Source of the DNA: Chryseobacterium sp. G0186
GTDB lineage: Bacteria > Bacteroidota > Bacteroidia > Flavobacteriales > Weeksellaceae
Direction: 5' to 3'
DNA: 64,000 nucleotides
NCBI RefSeq assembly: GCF_003815675.1
Contig: NZ_CP033918.1
Location: forward strand, 3,658,001 to 3,722,000
This document shows positions 49,257-59,670 of the stretch, one piece after another. The notes below the pieces were generated by a model, which saw only the letters and a list, made by a program, of their open reading frames with translations, was not told where the DNA came from and ran no database searches. The position numbers and the translations under genes are program-made. Each line of letters opens with the position of its first letter. The stretch's first letter is position 1.

Positions 49257-49733
49257 TTATTTCCCTAGGTAGGAATTGTACATCCAAACCTCTTTTTCTT
49301 GTTCTGTGATATAGTCGCTCATTTGGGAGTTTGTTCCTTCATCACCAGCTTTGTCAGTAATGTCTAAAAGTTCTCTTTGAAGATCAATCACCACCTTGAA
49401 TGAACTTAGGATCAGCTCAACACTTTTAGTACCATCCGTTACTTCCTTACTTTCTTTAATGGTAGCAATTTTTAAATAATCTGAGTAGTTGTGTGCCGGA
49501 GTAGATCCTAAAGTCAGGATTCTTTCAGCAATTTCATCAATCTTTAAAACAAGGCTGTTGTACAACTCTTCAAACTTCGGGTGAAGGGTGAAGAACTGCT
49601 CCCCTTTAATGTTCCAGTGAGAACCTCTTGTATTCTGATAAAATACTGAATAGTTGGCTAAAAGTTCATTTAATTTTTCTGCGATTTTTTTACAGTCGGC
49701 TTCATTAAGCCCAATAATACTAGCGTTTTTCAT
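49257..49733 (-). CDS. dps: Dps-family ferritin-like DNA-protection protein
   Basis: A 158-residue helical protein of the Dps family, which stores iron and detoxifies peroxide in a 12-subunit shell. The intersubunit ferroxidase residues His39, His51, Asp66 and Glu70 are all present with spacings 12, 15 and 4, exactly those of characterised Dps proteins; the segment NTRGSHWNIKGEQF is typical. There is no extended basic N-terminal tail, so DNA binding is uncertain. It is alone between its upstream region and the 49190-49230 terminator. Confidence 0.95.
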   Translation of the reverse strand: MKNASIIGLNEADCKKIAEKLNELLANYSVFYQNTRGSHWNIKGEQFFTLHPKFEELYNSLVLKIDEIAERILTLGSTPAHNYSDYLKIATIKESKEVTDGTKSVELILSSFKVVIDLQRELLDITDKAGDEGTNSQMSDYITEQEKEVWMYNSYLGK

Positions 49734-49943
49734 ATGTATATATTTATTTTTTTAAGGTTATATTCAAATTGCTTTCTCCATCCTTGTAAGTGGGTATGAA
49801 TTTATGATAATAGCAATTTTAATGCTTTATCATTTGTATATCTCAAATTTACGAAATATCGTGCCGAACTCCCTTGCTTATTGATAGATGATAACTATAA
49901 GAAAATTTTTTAAAATAGTTTGGAAGTAGTAATATTGCAAATA

Positions 49944-51530
49944 ATGAAAAGCTTTTTAATAACATTGTCTATATTTTTCGGAATATGCTTGATGTATATT
50001 TTGATGATGTTGTCTACTACAGAGAATAATTTTACTTATATATTGGATGATGCCTATATTCATTTAGCATTAGCTAAAAATTTTGCATTACATGGAGTTT
50101 GGGGAGTAACAAAATATGCCTTTTCTTCATCTTCATCATCTCCCATTTTTACATTTATTTTAAGTATTTTGATTTCAATCTTTGGGAATCATGCAATCAT
50201 CCCTTTGATTTTTAATATAACAGCAGCCTGTCTACTTATTGTGGTTCTGAATAAATACTATTCACATTATTTTAACCAATCTAAACATATTGTTATTGCT
50301 TGTTTGTTCACTCTTTTCTTTGCTGTATTGCCTGTGCAGGTTGTATCTGGAATGGAACATGTTCTGCAAGTGCTTTTGATAGCGGCTAATGTTTATTGTT
50401 TTCAAAAATGGATGAAAGATAACTTTAAAAAAAGTTTATATGCCTATTGGTTTTATTTTATCATTCTGTTATTGGGGTTAATAAGATTTGAAAGCATGTT
50501 TTATTTTGTCTCACTTGCTTTTGTTTTCTTGTTGATTAAAAAATTTAAAAGTGCAGTACTTGTATTGATCATTGGTTTTATTCCGATTCTTTTCTTTGGG
50601 TGCTTTAATTATCCCAGAAGTGGATACTTTTTCCCCAATTCAGTTGTAGTAAAAGGAACTTTGCTTGACCTTTCCGGAAATGTCTTTACTCAGGCACTGA
50701 AAATTATTTTAAGAAAATTAATTTTAAATATTACTTTTTATAAAATTGGGGCATTCCCACTATTGATAGGTCTGGTTTTTATATACCGTGATTATAAGAG
50801 TAAGCTGAGTTTCCAAAACATTGTATTGAAAAATTTCATGTTCTTGGTTTGGGGTCTAGTTCTTATTTTACACTGCTTATTTGGGGAGGTTAAAAGTATT
50901 TTTAGATATGAAGCTTACTTATTGGTAGCCTTTGCAATGATTCTTATTCCGAGGCTAATTTCTTTTTTTACAAGACCATTGTTAACCTTTAAAAGAGAGA
51001 AAATAATAGGAATGTTTGTATTGGCAAACATGGTTTTACTCATCTATAAATTTGGGTATGGGCACACGTTGATTACGAATGGAAGTGGGAATATTTATGA
51101 GCAACAAGTGGAGTCTGCCAGATTCTTGCATACGTATTATAATGATTCTAAAGTGGTAGCCAATGATATTGGAGCGATCACTTACTTTACAGATATTCAT
51201 TTACTTGATTTTATGGGGCTGGGTTCCATGGAAATGGTTGAATTTAAAATTAAGAAAGTTTTTTTTGATGATGAGGTGGAAAGCTTTCTTACAAAATATA
51301 CTCGCAATAATAATTATCAAATTGCAATAGCCTATGAAGAATGGCTTGATAATCATACCCCAAAAAACTGGAAAAAAGTAGCTGTTTTAAAGATCAGTGG
51401 AAGAAATGTCGTATTGGGAGAGGATCATTTATATATTTACTCTATCAATCCCAAAATTCATAATATTTTAAAAGAGCAGGTAAAAAACTTTAACTGGAAT
51501 AAAAAAATTACTGTTACCATTATAGAATAA
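49944..51530 (+). CDS. Polytopic membrane protein, GT-C glycosyltransferase-like
   Basis: A 528-residue protein from the ATG at 49944 (an in-frame TTG at 49920 would add eight residues). It has about ten to eleven membrane helices, and the first extracytoplasmic loop contains an Asp-Asp pair in ILDDAYIHLALAKN (residues 35-36), followed by the aromatic PIFT region. This is the layout of lipid-linked sugar transferases of the GT-C superfamily (GT39/GT87-like); the DD pair is the catalytic hallmark. A soluble extracytoplasmic C-terminal domain follows (about 385-528). Donor and acceptor are unknown and no glycan cluster surrounds it. Confidence 0.7.
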   Translation: MKSFLITLSIFFGICLMYILMMLSTTENNFTYILDDAYIHLALAKNFALHGVWGVTKYAFSSSSSSPIFTFILSILISIFGNHAIIPLIFNITAACLLIVVLNKYYSHYFNQSKHIVIACLFTLFFAVLPVQVVSGMEHVLQVLLIAANVYCFQKWMKDNFKKSLYAYWFYFIILLLGLIRFESMFYFVSLAFVFLLIKKFKSAVLVLIIGFIPILFFGCFNYPRSGYFFPNSVVVKGTLLDLSGNVFTQALKIILRKLILNITFYKIGAFPLLIGLVFIYRDYKSKLSFQNIVLKNFMFLVWGLVLILHCLFGEVKSIFRYEAYLLVAFAMILIPRLISFFTRPLLTFKREKIIGMFVLANMVLLIYKFGYGHTLITNGSGNIYEQQVESARFLHTYYNDSKVVANDIGAITYFTDIHLLDFMGLGSMEMVEFKIKKVFFDDEVESFLTKYTRNNNYQIAIAYEEWLDNHTPKNWKKVAVLKISGRNVVLGEDHLYIYSINPKIHNILKEQVKNFNWNKKITVTIIE

Positions 51531-51762
51531 TGTTTTGTGAAATAGTTCAATAAAAAAATTACCCTTCACCTCAGGTCCGAACTTTTAGGAATCCCTACAG
51601 AATACATGAAAGGTAAAAGATACTTTTAAATAAATTTTTATTTTTTTTATATCAGTTTTCATAACGCCAAAATGATTCAATAACATAAAATTCATCGTGG
51701 TTTCTGATAGTTACGGATAACAACGGAGTGAAAAAATAGAAGAAATAAAATATCATAACTAC
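51531..51762. other. Upstream region of the str operon
   Basis: AT-rich leader DNA with no ORF. It ends in a strong promoter (51763-51792). Confidence 0.45.
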
Positions 51763-51792
51763 TTGTCAATTAAAAAAATATTATTATTTTTG
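51763..51792 (+). promoter_or_regulatory. Promoter of the rpsL-rpsG-fusA-rpsJ operon
   Basis: TTG (51763-51765), a 19-base spacer and TATTTTTG (51785-51792) fit the Bacteroidota consensus exactly. The leader to rpsL is about 20 bases. Confidence 0.82.
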
Positions 51793-51816
51793 CACCCTAA
51801 AATAAAAAGCAATTAA

Positions 51817-52230
51817 ATGCCTACTATTCAACAATTAGTAAGAAAAGGAAGAGCCACGCTTGCCAAGAAGAGCAAATCGGCTGCCCTAGATTCTTGTCCA
51901 CAAAGACGTGGTGTATGTACGAGAGTATATACTACTACACCTAAGAAACCTAACTCTGCACTTAGAAAAGTTGCAAGGGTAAGACTTTCTAACGGTAAAG
52001 AAGTTAACGCCTATATCCCGGGCGAAGGACACAATCTTCAGGAGCACTCGATAGTATTGGTTAGAGGCGGAAGGGTGAAAGACCTACCGGGAGTACGTTA
52101 CCACATCGTAAGAGGTGCATTAGACACCGCTGGTGTAAATGGAAGAACTCAGAGAAGATCTAAGTACGGAGCTAAGAGACCTAAACCAGGACAAGCAGCT
52201 GCTGCTCCTGCAAAAGGAAAGAAAAAATAA
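51817..52230 (+). CDS. rpsL: 30S ribosomal protein S12
   Basis: A 137-residue decoding-centre protein, near-universal in sequence: [44 protein letters not shown]. The residues that mutate in streptomycin resistance, Lys43 and Lys88, are both the wild-type Lys. The C-terminus carries a short extra tail ([12 protein letters not shown]). It is the first gene of the operon. Confidence 0.99.
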   Translation: MPTIQQLVRKGRATLAKKSKSAALDSCPQRRGVCTRVYTTTPKKPNSALRKVARVRLSNGKEVNAYIPGEGHNLQEHSIVLVRGGRVKDLPGVRYHIVRGALDTAGVNGRTQRRSKYGAKRPKPGQAAAAPAKGKKK

Positions 52231-52253
52231 TCATTAAATAAGGTACAGAAGCA

Positions 52254-52730
52254 ATGAGAAAGACAAAAGCGAAAAAAAGACCGTTGTTACCAGATCCGAA
52301 GTTTAATGATCAATTGGTAACGAGATTCGTAAACAACTTAATGCTTGACGGTAAGAAGTCAATCGCATTCAAAATTTTCTATGATGCATTAGAGATCGTA
52401 GAAACTAAAAAAGGAGAAACTGAGAAAACAGCCCTTGAAATCTGGAAAGATGCATTAACTAACGTTATGCCTCACGTAGAAGTACGTTCTAGAAGAGTAG
52501 GTGGAGCTAACTTCCAGATTCCTATGCCAATCAGAGCTGATAGAAAAATTTCTATGGCAATGAAATGGTTAATTAGCTACTCTAAAAAGAGAAATGATAA
52601 GTCTATGGCTTTGAAATTAGCTAATGAAGTAGTAGCTGCTTCAAGAGAAGAAGGTGCTGCTTTCAAAAAGAAATCTGATACTCACAAAATGGCGGAAGCT
52701 AACAAAGCTTTCTCACACTTTAAATTCTAA
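52254..52730 (+). CDS. rpsG: 30S ribosomal protein S7
   Basis: A 158-residue 16S-rRNA-binding assembly protein with the typical [20 protein letters not shown] and [17 protein letters not shown] segments. In proteobacteria S7 is the autoregulator of this operon; the sequence alone does not show whether it acts so here. It lies 23 bases after rpsL and 6 before fusA. Confidence 0.99.
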   Translation: MRKTKAKKRPLLPDPKFNDQLVTRFVNNLMLDGKKSIAFKIFYDALEIVETKKGETEKTALEIWKDALTNVMPHVEVRSRRVGGANFQIPMPIRADRKISMAMKWLISYSKKRNDKSMALKLANEVVAASREEGAAFKKKSDTHKMAEANKAFSHFKF

Positions 52731-52736
52731 TTAGAA

Positions 52737-54854
52737 ATGAGTAGAGATCTTAAATTTACAAGAAACATTGGTATTGCAGCCCACATTGATGCGGGTAAAA
52801 CTACCACTACAGAAAGAATCTTATTCTACACAGGAGTTAACCACAAAATTGGAGAAGTTCACGATGGTGCTTCTACAATGGACTGGATGGAGCAGGAAGC
52901 AGAAAGAGGTATTACTATTACTTCTGCTGCAACTACTTGTTCTTGGAACTTTCCAACAGACCAAGGAAAACCTCTTGCAGATACTAAGCCTTACCACTTC
53001 AACATCATTGATACACCGGGACACGTTGACTTCACTGTAGAAGTAAACAGATCTTTAAGAGTATTAGATGGATTGGTATTCTTATTCTCAGCAGTAGATG
53101 GAGTAGAGCCTCAGTCTGAAACAAACTGGAGACTTGCTGACAACTACAAAGTTGCTAGAATGGGATTTGTAAACAAAATGGACAGACAAGGTGCTGACTT
53201 CCTTAACGTGGTAAACCAGGTTAAAGACATGTTAGGATCTAATGCAGTTCCAATCGTTTTACCAATCGGTGCTGAAGAAGATTTCAAAGGTGTTGTAGAC
53301 TTAATTAAAAACAGAGCGATCATCTGGGATGAAGCTGGACAAGGTGCTACTTTCGAGGTAGTTCCAATTCCTGAAGACATGAAAGATGAGGTTCTTGAAT
53401 ACAGAGAGAAATTAGTTGAAGCAGTTTCTGAGTATGATGAAACTTTGATGGAGAAATTCTTTGAAGATCCAGATTCAATTACAGAAGAAGAAATCAATGC
53501 TGCATTGAGAGCTGCTACAATTGATTTATCTATTATCCCAATGACTTGTGGTTCTTCGTTCAAGAACAAAGGAGTACAGTTTATGTTGGATGCAGTATGT
53601 AAATACTTGCCTTCTCCATTGGATAAAGATGATATCAAAGGTACTGACCCAAGAACAGACGCTGAAATTACAAGAAAGCCATCTGTAGATGAGCCTTTCT
53701 CTGCTCTAGCATTTAAGATTGCTACTGACCCATTCGTGGGAAGATTAGCATTCTTCAGAGCATACTCTGGAAGATTAGATGCTGGTTCTTATATCTTGAA
53801 CACTCGTTCAGGAGATAAAGAAAGAATCTCTAGAATCTATCAGATGCACGCTAACAAGCAAAACCCAGTAGAATATATTGAAGCTGGTGATATTGGTGCA
53901 GCGGTAGGATTCAAATCTATCAAAACTGGTGATACAATGTGTGACGAGAAAAACCCAATCGTTCTTGAATCGATGGTTTTCCCTGATCCGGTAATTGGTA
54001 TCGCTGTTGAGCCTAAAACTAAAGCTGACCAAGATAAAATGGGTAACGCTTTAGCTAAATTGGCTGAAGAAGATCCAACGTTTACTGTTAGAACTGACGA
54101 AGCTTCTGGACAAACGATTATCTCTGGTATGGGTGAGCTTCACTTAGATATCATTGTAGATCGTATGAGAAGAGAGTTCAAGGTTGAAGTAAACCAAGGA
54201 CAACCTCAGGTAGAGTACAAAGAAAACTTAACAAGAGTTGCTAACCACAGAGAAGTTTACAAAAAGCAATCTGGAGGTAAAGGTAAATTTGCTGACATTG
54301 TATTTGAACTAGGACCTGCTGACGAAGGTAAAATTGGTTTAGAATTCATCAATGAGATCAAAGGTGGTAACGTTCCTAGAGAATTTGTTCCTGCAATTGA
54401 AAAAGGCTTTAAAGCTGCAATGAAGAACGGTCCTTTGGCTGGTTTCGAAGTTGAAGGTATTAAAGTTGTTCTTAAAGACGGATCTTTCCACGCGGTGGAT
54501 TCTGATGCGCTTTCATTTGAAATGGCAGCTAAATTAGGATTTAAAGAAGCGGGACGTGCTGCTAAGCCAGTAATCATGGAGCCTATTATGAAACTGGAAG
54601 TTGTAACTCCGGAAGAATATATGGGTAACATCATTGGTGACCTTAACAAAAGAAGAGGTACAATCAGTGGTCAGGAAGAGAAAAATGGAGCTGTTGTAAT
54701 CAAAGGTTCTGTTCCACTTTCTGAAATGTTTGGATATGTAACAACTCTAAGAACACTTTCATCAGGAAGAGCTACTTCTTCTATGGAATTAGAGAAGTAC
54801 CAAGCTACTCCACAAAACGTTGCTGAAGACATCATCGCTAAAGCAAAAGGTTAA
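52737..54854 (+). CDS. fusA: Elongation factor G
   Basis: A 705-residue translational GTPase driving translocation. G-domain motifs are present: [13 protein letters not shown] (G1), the switch region [16 protein letters not shown] (G3) and NKMDR (G4). Domains II-V follow in order with [14 protein letters not shown] and ending in a usual C-terminal helix. It lies 6 bases after rpsG and 16 before rpsJ. Confidence 0.99.
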   Translation: MSRDLKFTRNIGIAAHIDAGKTTTTERILFYTGVNHKIGEVHDGASTMDWMEQEAERGITITSAATTCSWNFPTDQGKPLADTKPYHFNIIDTPGHVDFTVEVNRSLRVLDGLVFLFSAVDGVEPQSETNWRLADNYKVARMGFVNKMDRQGADFLNVVNQVKDMLGSNAVPIVLPIGAEEDFKGVVDLIKNRAIIWDEAGQGATFEVVPIPEDMKDEVLEYREKLVEAVSEYDETLMEKFFEDPDSITEEEINAALRAATIDLSIIPMTCGSSFKNKGVQFMLDAVCKYLPSPLDKDDIKGTDPRTDAEITRKPSVDEPFSALAFKIATDPFVGRLAFFRAYSGRLDAGSYILNTRSGDKERISRIYQMHANKQNPVEYIEAGDIGAAVGFKSIKTGDTMCDEKNPIVLESMVFPDPVIGIAVEPKTKADQDKMGNALAKLAEEDPTFTVRTDEASGQTIISGMGELHLDIIVDRMRREFKVEVNQGQPQVEYKENLTRVANHREVYKKQSGGKGKFADIVFELGPADEGKIGLEFINEIKGGNVPREFVPAIEKGFKAAMKNGPLAGFEVEGIKVVLKDGSFHAVDSDALSFEMAAKLGFKEAGRAAKPVIMEPIMKLEVVTPEEYMGNIIGDLNKRRGTISGQEEKNGAVVIKGSVPLSEMFGYVTTLRTLSSGRATSSMELEKYQATPQNVAEDIIAKAKG

Positions 54855-54870
54855 TTTTTAAATTAAAGAA

Positions 54871-55176
54871 ATGTCACAAAGAATCAGAATAAAACTAAAA
54901 TCTTACGATTACAACTTGGTAGACAAGTCTGCTGAGAAAATCGTAAAAACGGTAAAGGCTACTGGTGCTGTTGTAAACGGTCCAATTCCATTGCCAACGA
55001 ATAAGAGAATCTTCACAGTGTTGAGATCTCCGCACGTAAACAAAAAAGCAAGAGAGCAGTTCCAATTATCAGCTCACAAGAGACTAATGGATATCTACTC
55101 TTCTTCTTCTAAAACTGTTGATGCTCTAATGAAATTAGAACTTCCTTCAGGTGTAGACGTTGAAATTAAAGTGTGA
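54871..55176 (+). CDS. rpsJ: 30S ribosomal protein S10
   Basis: A 101-residue protein matching S10 end to end: [40 protein letters not shown], and the conserved SGVDVEIKV end. In many bacteria rpsJ heads the S10 operon; here it closes the str operon and a strong terminator follows, so the remaining ribosomal genes must lie elsewhere. Confidence 0.99.
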   Translation: MSQRIRIKLKSYDYNLVDKSAEKIVKTVKATGAVVNGPIPLPTNKRIFTVLRSPHVNKKAREQFQLSAHKRLMDIYSSSSKTVDALMKLELPSGVDVEIKV

Positions 55177-55203
55177 TAATTGCATACTCTGCAATAATTA
55201 TAG

Positions 55204-55234
55204 AATCCGTTCCTTTTTAGGAACGGATTTTTTT
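55204..55234 (+). terminator. Terminator of the str operon
   Basis: AATCCGTTCC (55204-55213) pairs with GGAACGGATT (55220-55229) and is followed by a T-run, 28 bases after the rpsJ stop codon. Confidence 0.93.
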
Positions 55235-55504
55235 ATGAATATGATTGATCAAAAATGGGTCTGAGATAAACGTAAGGCCTATTTTTAATCTTAATCCTAC
55301 TTTTTTTGATTGGTTTTTTTGTAAATATCAAGTCCGTTGTAGGGCTATCGTCTAATGATAAATAACTCAGGTTGGGGTATTTTTATGAGATCGCAGCTAT
55401 GTTTGATAATCTGGTAATTACGGTCTTTTTTCAGGTGACATATGTCAGTCTGTTTTCCTTATTTAGAATTATTAAAAATAATAAATTTACAAAAAATTTT
55501 ATTG
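55235..55504. other. Leader region of the iron-uptake block
   Basis: No genuine ORF; a TTG-initiated upstream extension of the receptor frame (from 55442) looks spurious. An A/T-rich palindrome at 55469-55484 is the only regulatory-looking feature. Confidence 0.45.
55469..55484 (+). promoter_or_regulatory. A/T-rich palindrome, possible Fur-type operator
   Basis: TTATTA-AAAA-TAATAA is a perfect 6-bp inverted repeat, immediately followed by TAAATTTA (55482-55489), a near -7 box, 16-23 bases before the receptor ATG. An operator here would overlap the promoter. Fur control is inferred from gene content, not from a matching Fur-box consensus. Confidence 0.3.
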
Positions 55505-57514
55505 ATGATAAGAACAGTATCTTTTTCTTTACTCGTTTTAGGAACAGCTTTAGCAAATGCACAGAAAAATAAAGACACTTTAAAAAGCCAAAGTATAAAT
55601 GAAGTAGTAATAACAGGGTCTGGATATGCTCAGAAAATCAAGGACACTCCGGCAACAATTTCTGTAATTACTCAAGCGGACCTTAAAAAGAGAGCCTATA
55701 GAGATATAACGGATGCATTACAGGATGTTCCCGGAGTTTTTATTACAGGAGGAGGAAGTACAAGTGATTTCTCAATAAGAGGAGCTGAATCTGGTCAGAC
55801 ACTTATTTTGATTGATGGTAAAAGAATTAATACAAGAGAAACTAGACCAAATTCTGACGGCCCAGGAATTGAACAGGGATGGATGCCGCCATTGGAAACC
55901 ATTGAGAGAATTGAAGTTGTAAAAGGCCCAATGTCTTCATTATACGGATCAGATGCAATGGGTGGAGTTATTAATATCATCACTAAAAAACTTACAGATG
56001 GTTGGAGAGGTTCAGTGGGTACAAGCTTAATACAGCAAGTGCATAAGGAATCAGGAAATACCTACCAGATTGATGGGTATACTGCCGGATCTTTGATAAA
56101 GAATCTTCTTCAAATGAAAATTACAGGAAGCTATTCTGACAGAAATGAAGATAAGTTTGTAGGTGGATTTACTGAAAGGGTAATCAAAGCTTTTGGCACA
56201 GAATTCAGCCTTACTCCAAATGCAAAAAATACATTTAAATTAAATTACGACTATAACCGTCAGGAAAGAAATCAGAATCCTGGATATTCATTGGCACCTA
56301 ATGCAAAAAGCTCCCGTAATAACTATGAGAGAAATGTATTGGCATTAAGCCATAAAGGAGATTATTCCAACTTCCATACGAATTCTTACATTCAATATGA
56401 CAATACCAATAATCCAAATAGAGATATGAGGTATGAAACTTTCTTGGCTTACAGTCTAAATAACTTCAATCTTAAAGATCATGTAATCAGTTTTGGGGCA
56501 GAATACAGATATGAAAGACTAAATGACCTTGGAAATAAAATGAAATCAGAAAATGGTGACATTGTAAGCAGGTTAACCCGTTGGAATTGGTCTGCATTTG
56601 CAGAGGGAAACTGGAAGCTGGTTGAAAAACTTCATTTGGTAACAGGAGCACGTTTGGATAATGATGAAAACTATGGCTCTAACTTTACTCCAAGAGGATA
56701 TCTGGTTTGGAATGCAACTAATAACTTTACATTTAAAGGAGGTGCTTCTTGGGGATATAAAGCTCCTGGTTTAAGAGCCGTAAATCCAGGATGGGGGCAA
56801 GTTACCGGAGGTGGAACTCAGGATGGAGTAATCATTGGAAACAAAGATCTTAAACCGGAGAAAAGCTTCAATCAGGAAGTTACTGTAATGTTTGAGGATA
56901 ATAGAAAAGTGATTAACCTAAGCGTTACAGGATTTAATACAGACTTTAAAAATAAGTTGGTAGAAGTAAGAAAATGTAATAATACTGAAGAATGTAAGCA
57001 ATTTGAAAGCTTGTACAATCATCTATATGACTTTATTTCAACAAGGGAGAATCTTGGTAAGGCAAATAGCATGGGACTTGAGGCCAACCTTGGTGTAAAT
57101 GTTACGAAAGAAGTCGTATTAAAAGCAAACTATACCTATACAGATACCAAAATTAAGTCTGATGAAATTCCTGCATTATACAATAAACCTTATGCAAGGA
57201 TTCCTAAGCATATGGCTAATGTGAATCTTTCTTGGAAAGCTAATGACAGCTTTGAGTTCTGGTCAAGAGGAAACTATAGAAGTGAAAGCCAACCAGGAGT
57301 TAACAGAGGGAAAGCTCAGGAATATCCAATACCTTCTTACTTTTTGTGGGATCTGGGTACTGTATATAAGCTGAACAAACACGTTCGTTTTACATTTGGA
57401 GTATATAATTTATTAGATAAAAATATACGTAATGATGCATCAGATCCGGCTAATAATTTTGGTTTTAGAATCGACGGGATCAGATATCAGTTCGGAGCCA
57501 ATTACTTTTTCTAA
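55505..57514 (+). CDS. TonB-dependent outer-membrane receptor, siderophore-type (CirA/FepA-like)
   Basis: A 669-residue receptor from the ATG at 55505, where a normal signal peptide begins (MIRTVSFSLLVLGTALANAQ); the longer frame from 55442 has none. The plug domain (about 40-160; ISVITQADLKKRAYRDITDA, PGVFITGGGSTSDFSIRG, VVKGPMSSLYGSDAMGGVIN) and barrel up to FGANYFF are typical of the FepA/CirA group. A surface loop has a Cys pair in CNNTEEC. Downstream PepSY and iron-permease-type genes suggest ferric-siderophore or iron uptake; the ligand is not determined. Confidence 0.9.
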   Translation: MIRTVSFSLLVLGTALANAQKNKDTLKSQSINEVVITGSGYAQKIKDTPATISVITQADLKKRAYRDITDALQDVPGVFITGGGSTSDFSIRGAESGQTLILIDGKRINTRETRPNSDGPGIEQGWMPPLETIERIEVVKGPMSSLYGSDAMGGVINIITKKLTDGWRGSVGTSLIQQVHKESGNTYQIDGYTAGSLIKNLLQMKITGSYSDRNEDKFVGGFTERVIKAFGTEFSLTPNAKNTFKLNYDYNRQERNQNPGYSLAPNAKSSRNNYERNVLALSHKGDYSNFHTNSYIQYDNTNNPNRDMRYETFLAYSLNNFNLKDHVISFGAEYRYERLNDLGNKMKSENGDIVSRLTRWNWSAFAEGNWKLVEKLHLVTGARLDNDENYGSNFTPRGYLVWNATNNFTFKGGASWGYKAPGLRAVNPGWGQVTGGGTQDGVIIGNKDLKPEKSFNQEVTVMFEDNRKVINLSVTGFNTDFKNKLVEVRKCNNTEECKQFESLYNHLYDFISTRENLGKANSMGLEANLGVNVTKEVVLKANYTYTDTKIKSDEIPALYNKPYARIPKHMANVNLSWKANDSFEFWSRGNYRSESQPGVNRGKAQEYPIPSYFLWDLGTVYKLNKHVRFTFGVYNLLDKNIRNDASDPANNFGFRIDGIRYQFGANYFF

Positions 57515-57543
57515 AAATAGGTAAACCTTAAAATAAAATATAA

Positions 57544-58167
57544 ATGAAAAGTACTTATATCAAAACAGTATTCTTGGCATTAGCTCTTGGAGCAGTGACC
57601 ATATCATGTTCAGGAGACAAGAAGAAAGGAATTGATTACAATCAGTTTAAAACTGAAATACAGCTTACTCCAGATCAAACCAAAAGCTTCGATGAGATCA
57701 CTACAAAGTATCAGCAATTACAGGAGCAGAACTATGAAGCAGCAAAAGCTCAGGGTGGAAATATGGACCGTGTTGCCTTAGGAATTAAAGGTGAAGAGCT
57801 GAGAGCACAGCAGTCTATTGAAATGGCGAAAGTTTTGGATGGTCCTCAAATGGAAAAATTCAACAAGTTCGTGGATGAAAATTCAAGAAAGAGACCAAGA
57901 TATGACAATGCTTTGTTAGAAAGAATAAAAACCGAAGCCGGACTTTCTGAAGATGAATTCAAAGTAGTGAACGCTGCTAATGATGCCTTTGAAAAAGCAT
58001 TCAATGACGCTCACGATGTATATCATGGAAATAATGATCTGGCTAAAGAATATTGGGAGAAATTTGACACCCAAAGAAAAGCTGCCATTCAAAAAGCACT
58101 GACTCCGGAGCAATACACAAAATTTGTGGAGATTGTAAAAGATATTCAGTTTAAAGGTAGAAAATAA
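57544..58167 (+). CDS. Helical lipoprotein of the iron-uptake block, unknown function
   Basis: A 207-residue lipoprotein (lipobox TISC, Cys22) composed almost wholly of charged helices. Two repeats are suggested by LTPDQTKSFDEITTKYQQL near residue 40 and LTPEQYTKFVEIVKDI near the end, each like the LTxxQ helices of Spy/CpxP-type periplasmic chaperones. It starts 30 bases after the receptor stop codon, so it is co-transcribed with it. The role, perhaps a chaperone or accessory of the receptor, is inference. Confidence 0.75.
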   Translation: MKSTYIKTVFLALALGAVTISCSGDKKKGIDYNQFKTEIQLTPDQTKSFDEITTKYQQLQEQNYEAAKAQGGNMDRVALGIKGEELRAQQSIEMAKVLDGPQMEKFNKFVDENSRKRPRYDNALLERIKTEAGLSEDEFKVVNAANDAFEKAFNDAHDVYHGNNDLAKEYWEKFDTQRKAAIQKALTPEQYTKFVEIVKDIQFKGRK

Positions 58168-58285
58168 CCAACATTGATACAGAGTTAAGCAGGAATAAGA
58201 AAGTGGAAAAGTTGGAATAGACTTAGCTGCTTCTGACCTCCAGCCTCAATTCGTATTAACATTTTAATTTATTCATATCAATTTA

Positions 58286-58322
58286 AAAACATTAAGACGG
58301 CAAAACTGTCTTAATGTTTTTG
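58286..58322 (+). terminator. Strong hairpin between the iron-block lipoprotein and PepSY genes
   Basis: A 12-bp stem (58289-58300 with 58306-58317, one G-T pair) with a 5-base loop and a T-run ends about 15 bases before the PepSY start codon. It should reduce read-through from the receptor promoter, yet no separate promoter for the downstream genes is visible. Confidence 0.75.
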
Positions 58323-58336
58323 CTATTAAAACGGAA

Positions 58337-59533
58337 ATGAAAACATTGCTTAAAAGCCTTTACAGAAAAAGAAGAAAGAACGAATCCATCATTAAATATT
58401 TAATGTGGATCATTCATCTTTGGCTGGGACTTTTATCAAGTATCATTGTTTTTGTGATGTGTATCACCGGATGTGTTTATGCCTTTAAAAATCAAATCAC
58501 CGATTTTAATAACAGAGATAAGGTATATATCAGTTCATCATCCGGACAGGTTAAAAATCCTGATCAGATTCAGGCAGAACTATTGAAGCACAATAAGGAA
58601 TTAACCTCGCTGCTGATTCCGGATGATTCCGGGCGGAGCTATGTAGTAAGCTACCGTGAGAATCAATTGGATAAAAGTACCTATTATAATCAGTATACAG
58701 GTGAAATTTTAGGCCAGCCCAATGTGGGGTCCAGCCGGTTTTTTGAAGTTGTCCTTGATCTTCACAGAAACCTGATGATGGGAAATGTGGGACGGCAGAT
58801 ATTGGGAGCCGGTGTATTGATGTTTTGTGTACTACTCATTTCTGGGTTGATCCTTTGGATGCCTAAAAAACTGAAGTTTCTGAAGCAGGGGTTAACGGTA
58901 ATGCTCAAGGCAAAATTCCAAAGATTGAACTATGATCTGCACAATACCTTGGGTTTTTATATTTTTTTGATGCTGTTTTTCATTGCCGTTACCGGATTGT
59001 ATGTAACCTATCCCTGGGTGAAAAATGGTCTTATTGTAAGTCTGGGAGGATCATCCATTGATAACATCTCCAAAGATCAGGATAGTGGTGACGATCCATT
59101 CGGAGGGCTTTTAGAAGACATGCTTCAAAAGCAGGATGAAAAGAAAAATCTGAAAAATTCAGCCTTGGCATCCATCGATAAGATCTTAAAATTATCAGAT
59201 CAGCATCTTCCTTATACCGCCACTACCAGTATTGAACTACCCAACAAGGAAAACCCACGATATGTGGTGATCAAAACCAACACGCAAAATTTTCTTGGAA
59301 TGATGCTTCCGGATGAAATAACCTTTGATAAAACCGGAGTTTTTAAAACCAAAGAATTATTCTCAGACAAACCTCTGAACAAACAGTTCACCGCATTGGC
59401 AAAGCCTCTGCACACCGGAGAAATTATGGGACTCCCAAGTATTATCTTATATTTTATACTCTCACTTATCGGTTGCTCTTTACCGGTTACCGGATTCTTG
59501 ATATGGTGGCATCGATTCAGAAAAATGAAATAA
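58337..59533 (+). CDS. PepSY-domain membrane protein, probable siderophore-iron reductase type
   Basis: A 398-residue inner-membrane protein with four membrane helices (about 20-45, 152-175, 205-228 and 365-390) and extracytoplasmic PepSY-like parts between. The first helix region has IIHLWLGLLSSIIVF with a conserved His, and further His residues sit in LDLHRNLMMGN and YDLHNTLGFY; in PiuB-type proteins such His residues hold haem. Homologues work with TonB receptors to release iron from siderophores in the periplasm. Position after the receptor and lipoprotein supports this. Confidence 0.85.
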   Translation: MKTLLKSLYRKRRKNESIIKYLMWIIHLWLGLLSSIIVFVMCITGCVYAFKNQITDFNNRDKVYISSSSGQVKNPDQIQAELLKHNKELTSLLIPDDSGRSYVVSYRENQLDKSTYYNQYTGEILGQPNVGSSRFFEVVLDLHRNLMMGNVGRQILGAGVLMFCVLLISGLILWMPKKLKFLKQGLTVMLKAKFQRLNYDLHNTLGFYIFLMLFFIAVTGLYVTYPWVKNGLIVSLGGSSIDNISKDQDSGDDPFGGLLEDMLQKQDEKKNLKNSALASIDKILKLSDQHLPYTATTSIELPNKENPRYVVIKTNTQNFLGMMLPDEITFDKTGVFKTKELFSDKPLNKQFTALAKPLHTGEIMGLPSIILYFILSLIGCSLPVTGFLIWWHRFRKMK

Positions 59534-59670
59534 CGAAAAAGAGGAGAGTTATTACGTTTAGAAAATAGCTTTTTTCTTCTCCGAATTTAGTTTATATACC
59601 ATATTTTTCATATTCCTTTCTGGGGTTCAGCTTAATTTTATACATTTAATATATAAAATAATAGAGCCGT

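Noticed and set aside
53144..53638. Minus-strand ORF of 164 residues inside fusA
   Set aside because: Highly conserved EF-G codon choice leaves few antisense stop codons; the protein is Ser-rich and not like any family.
55442..55504. Upstream extension of the TonB receptor from a TTG at 55442
   Set aside because: The extension has no signal peptide and passes through the likely promoter; the ATG at 55505 begins a normal signal peptide.
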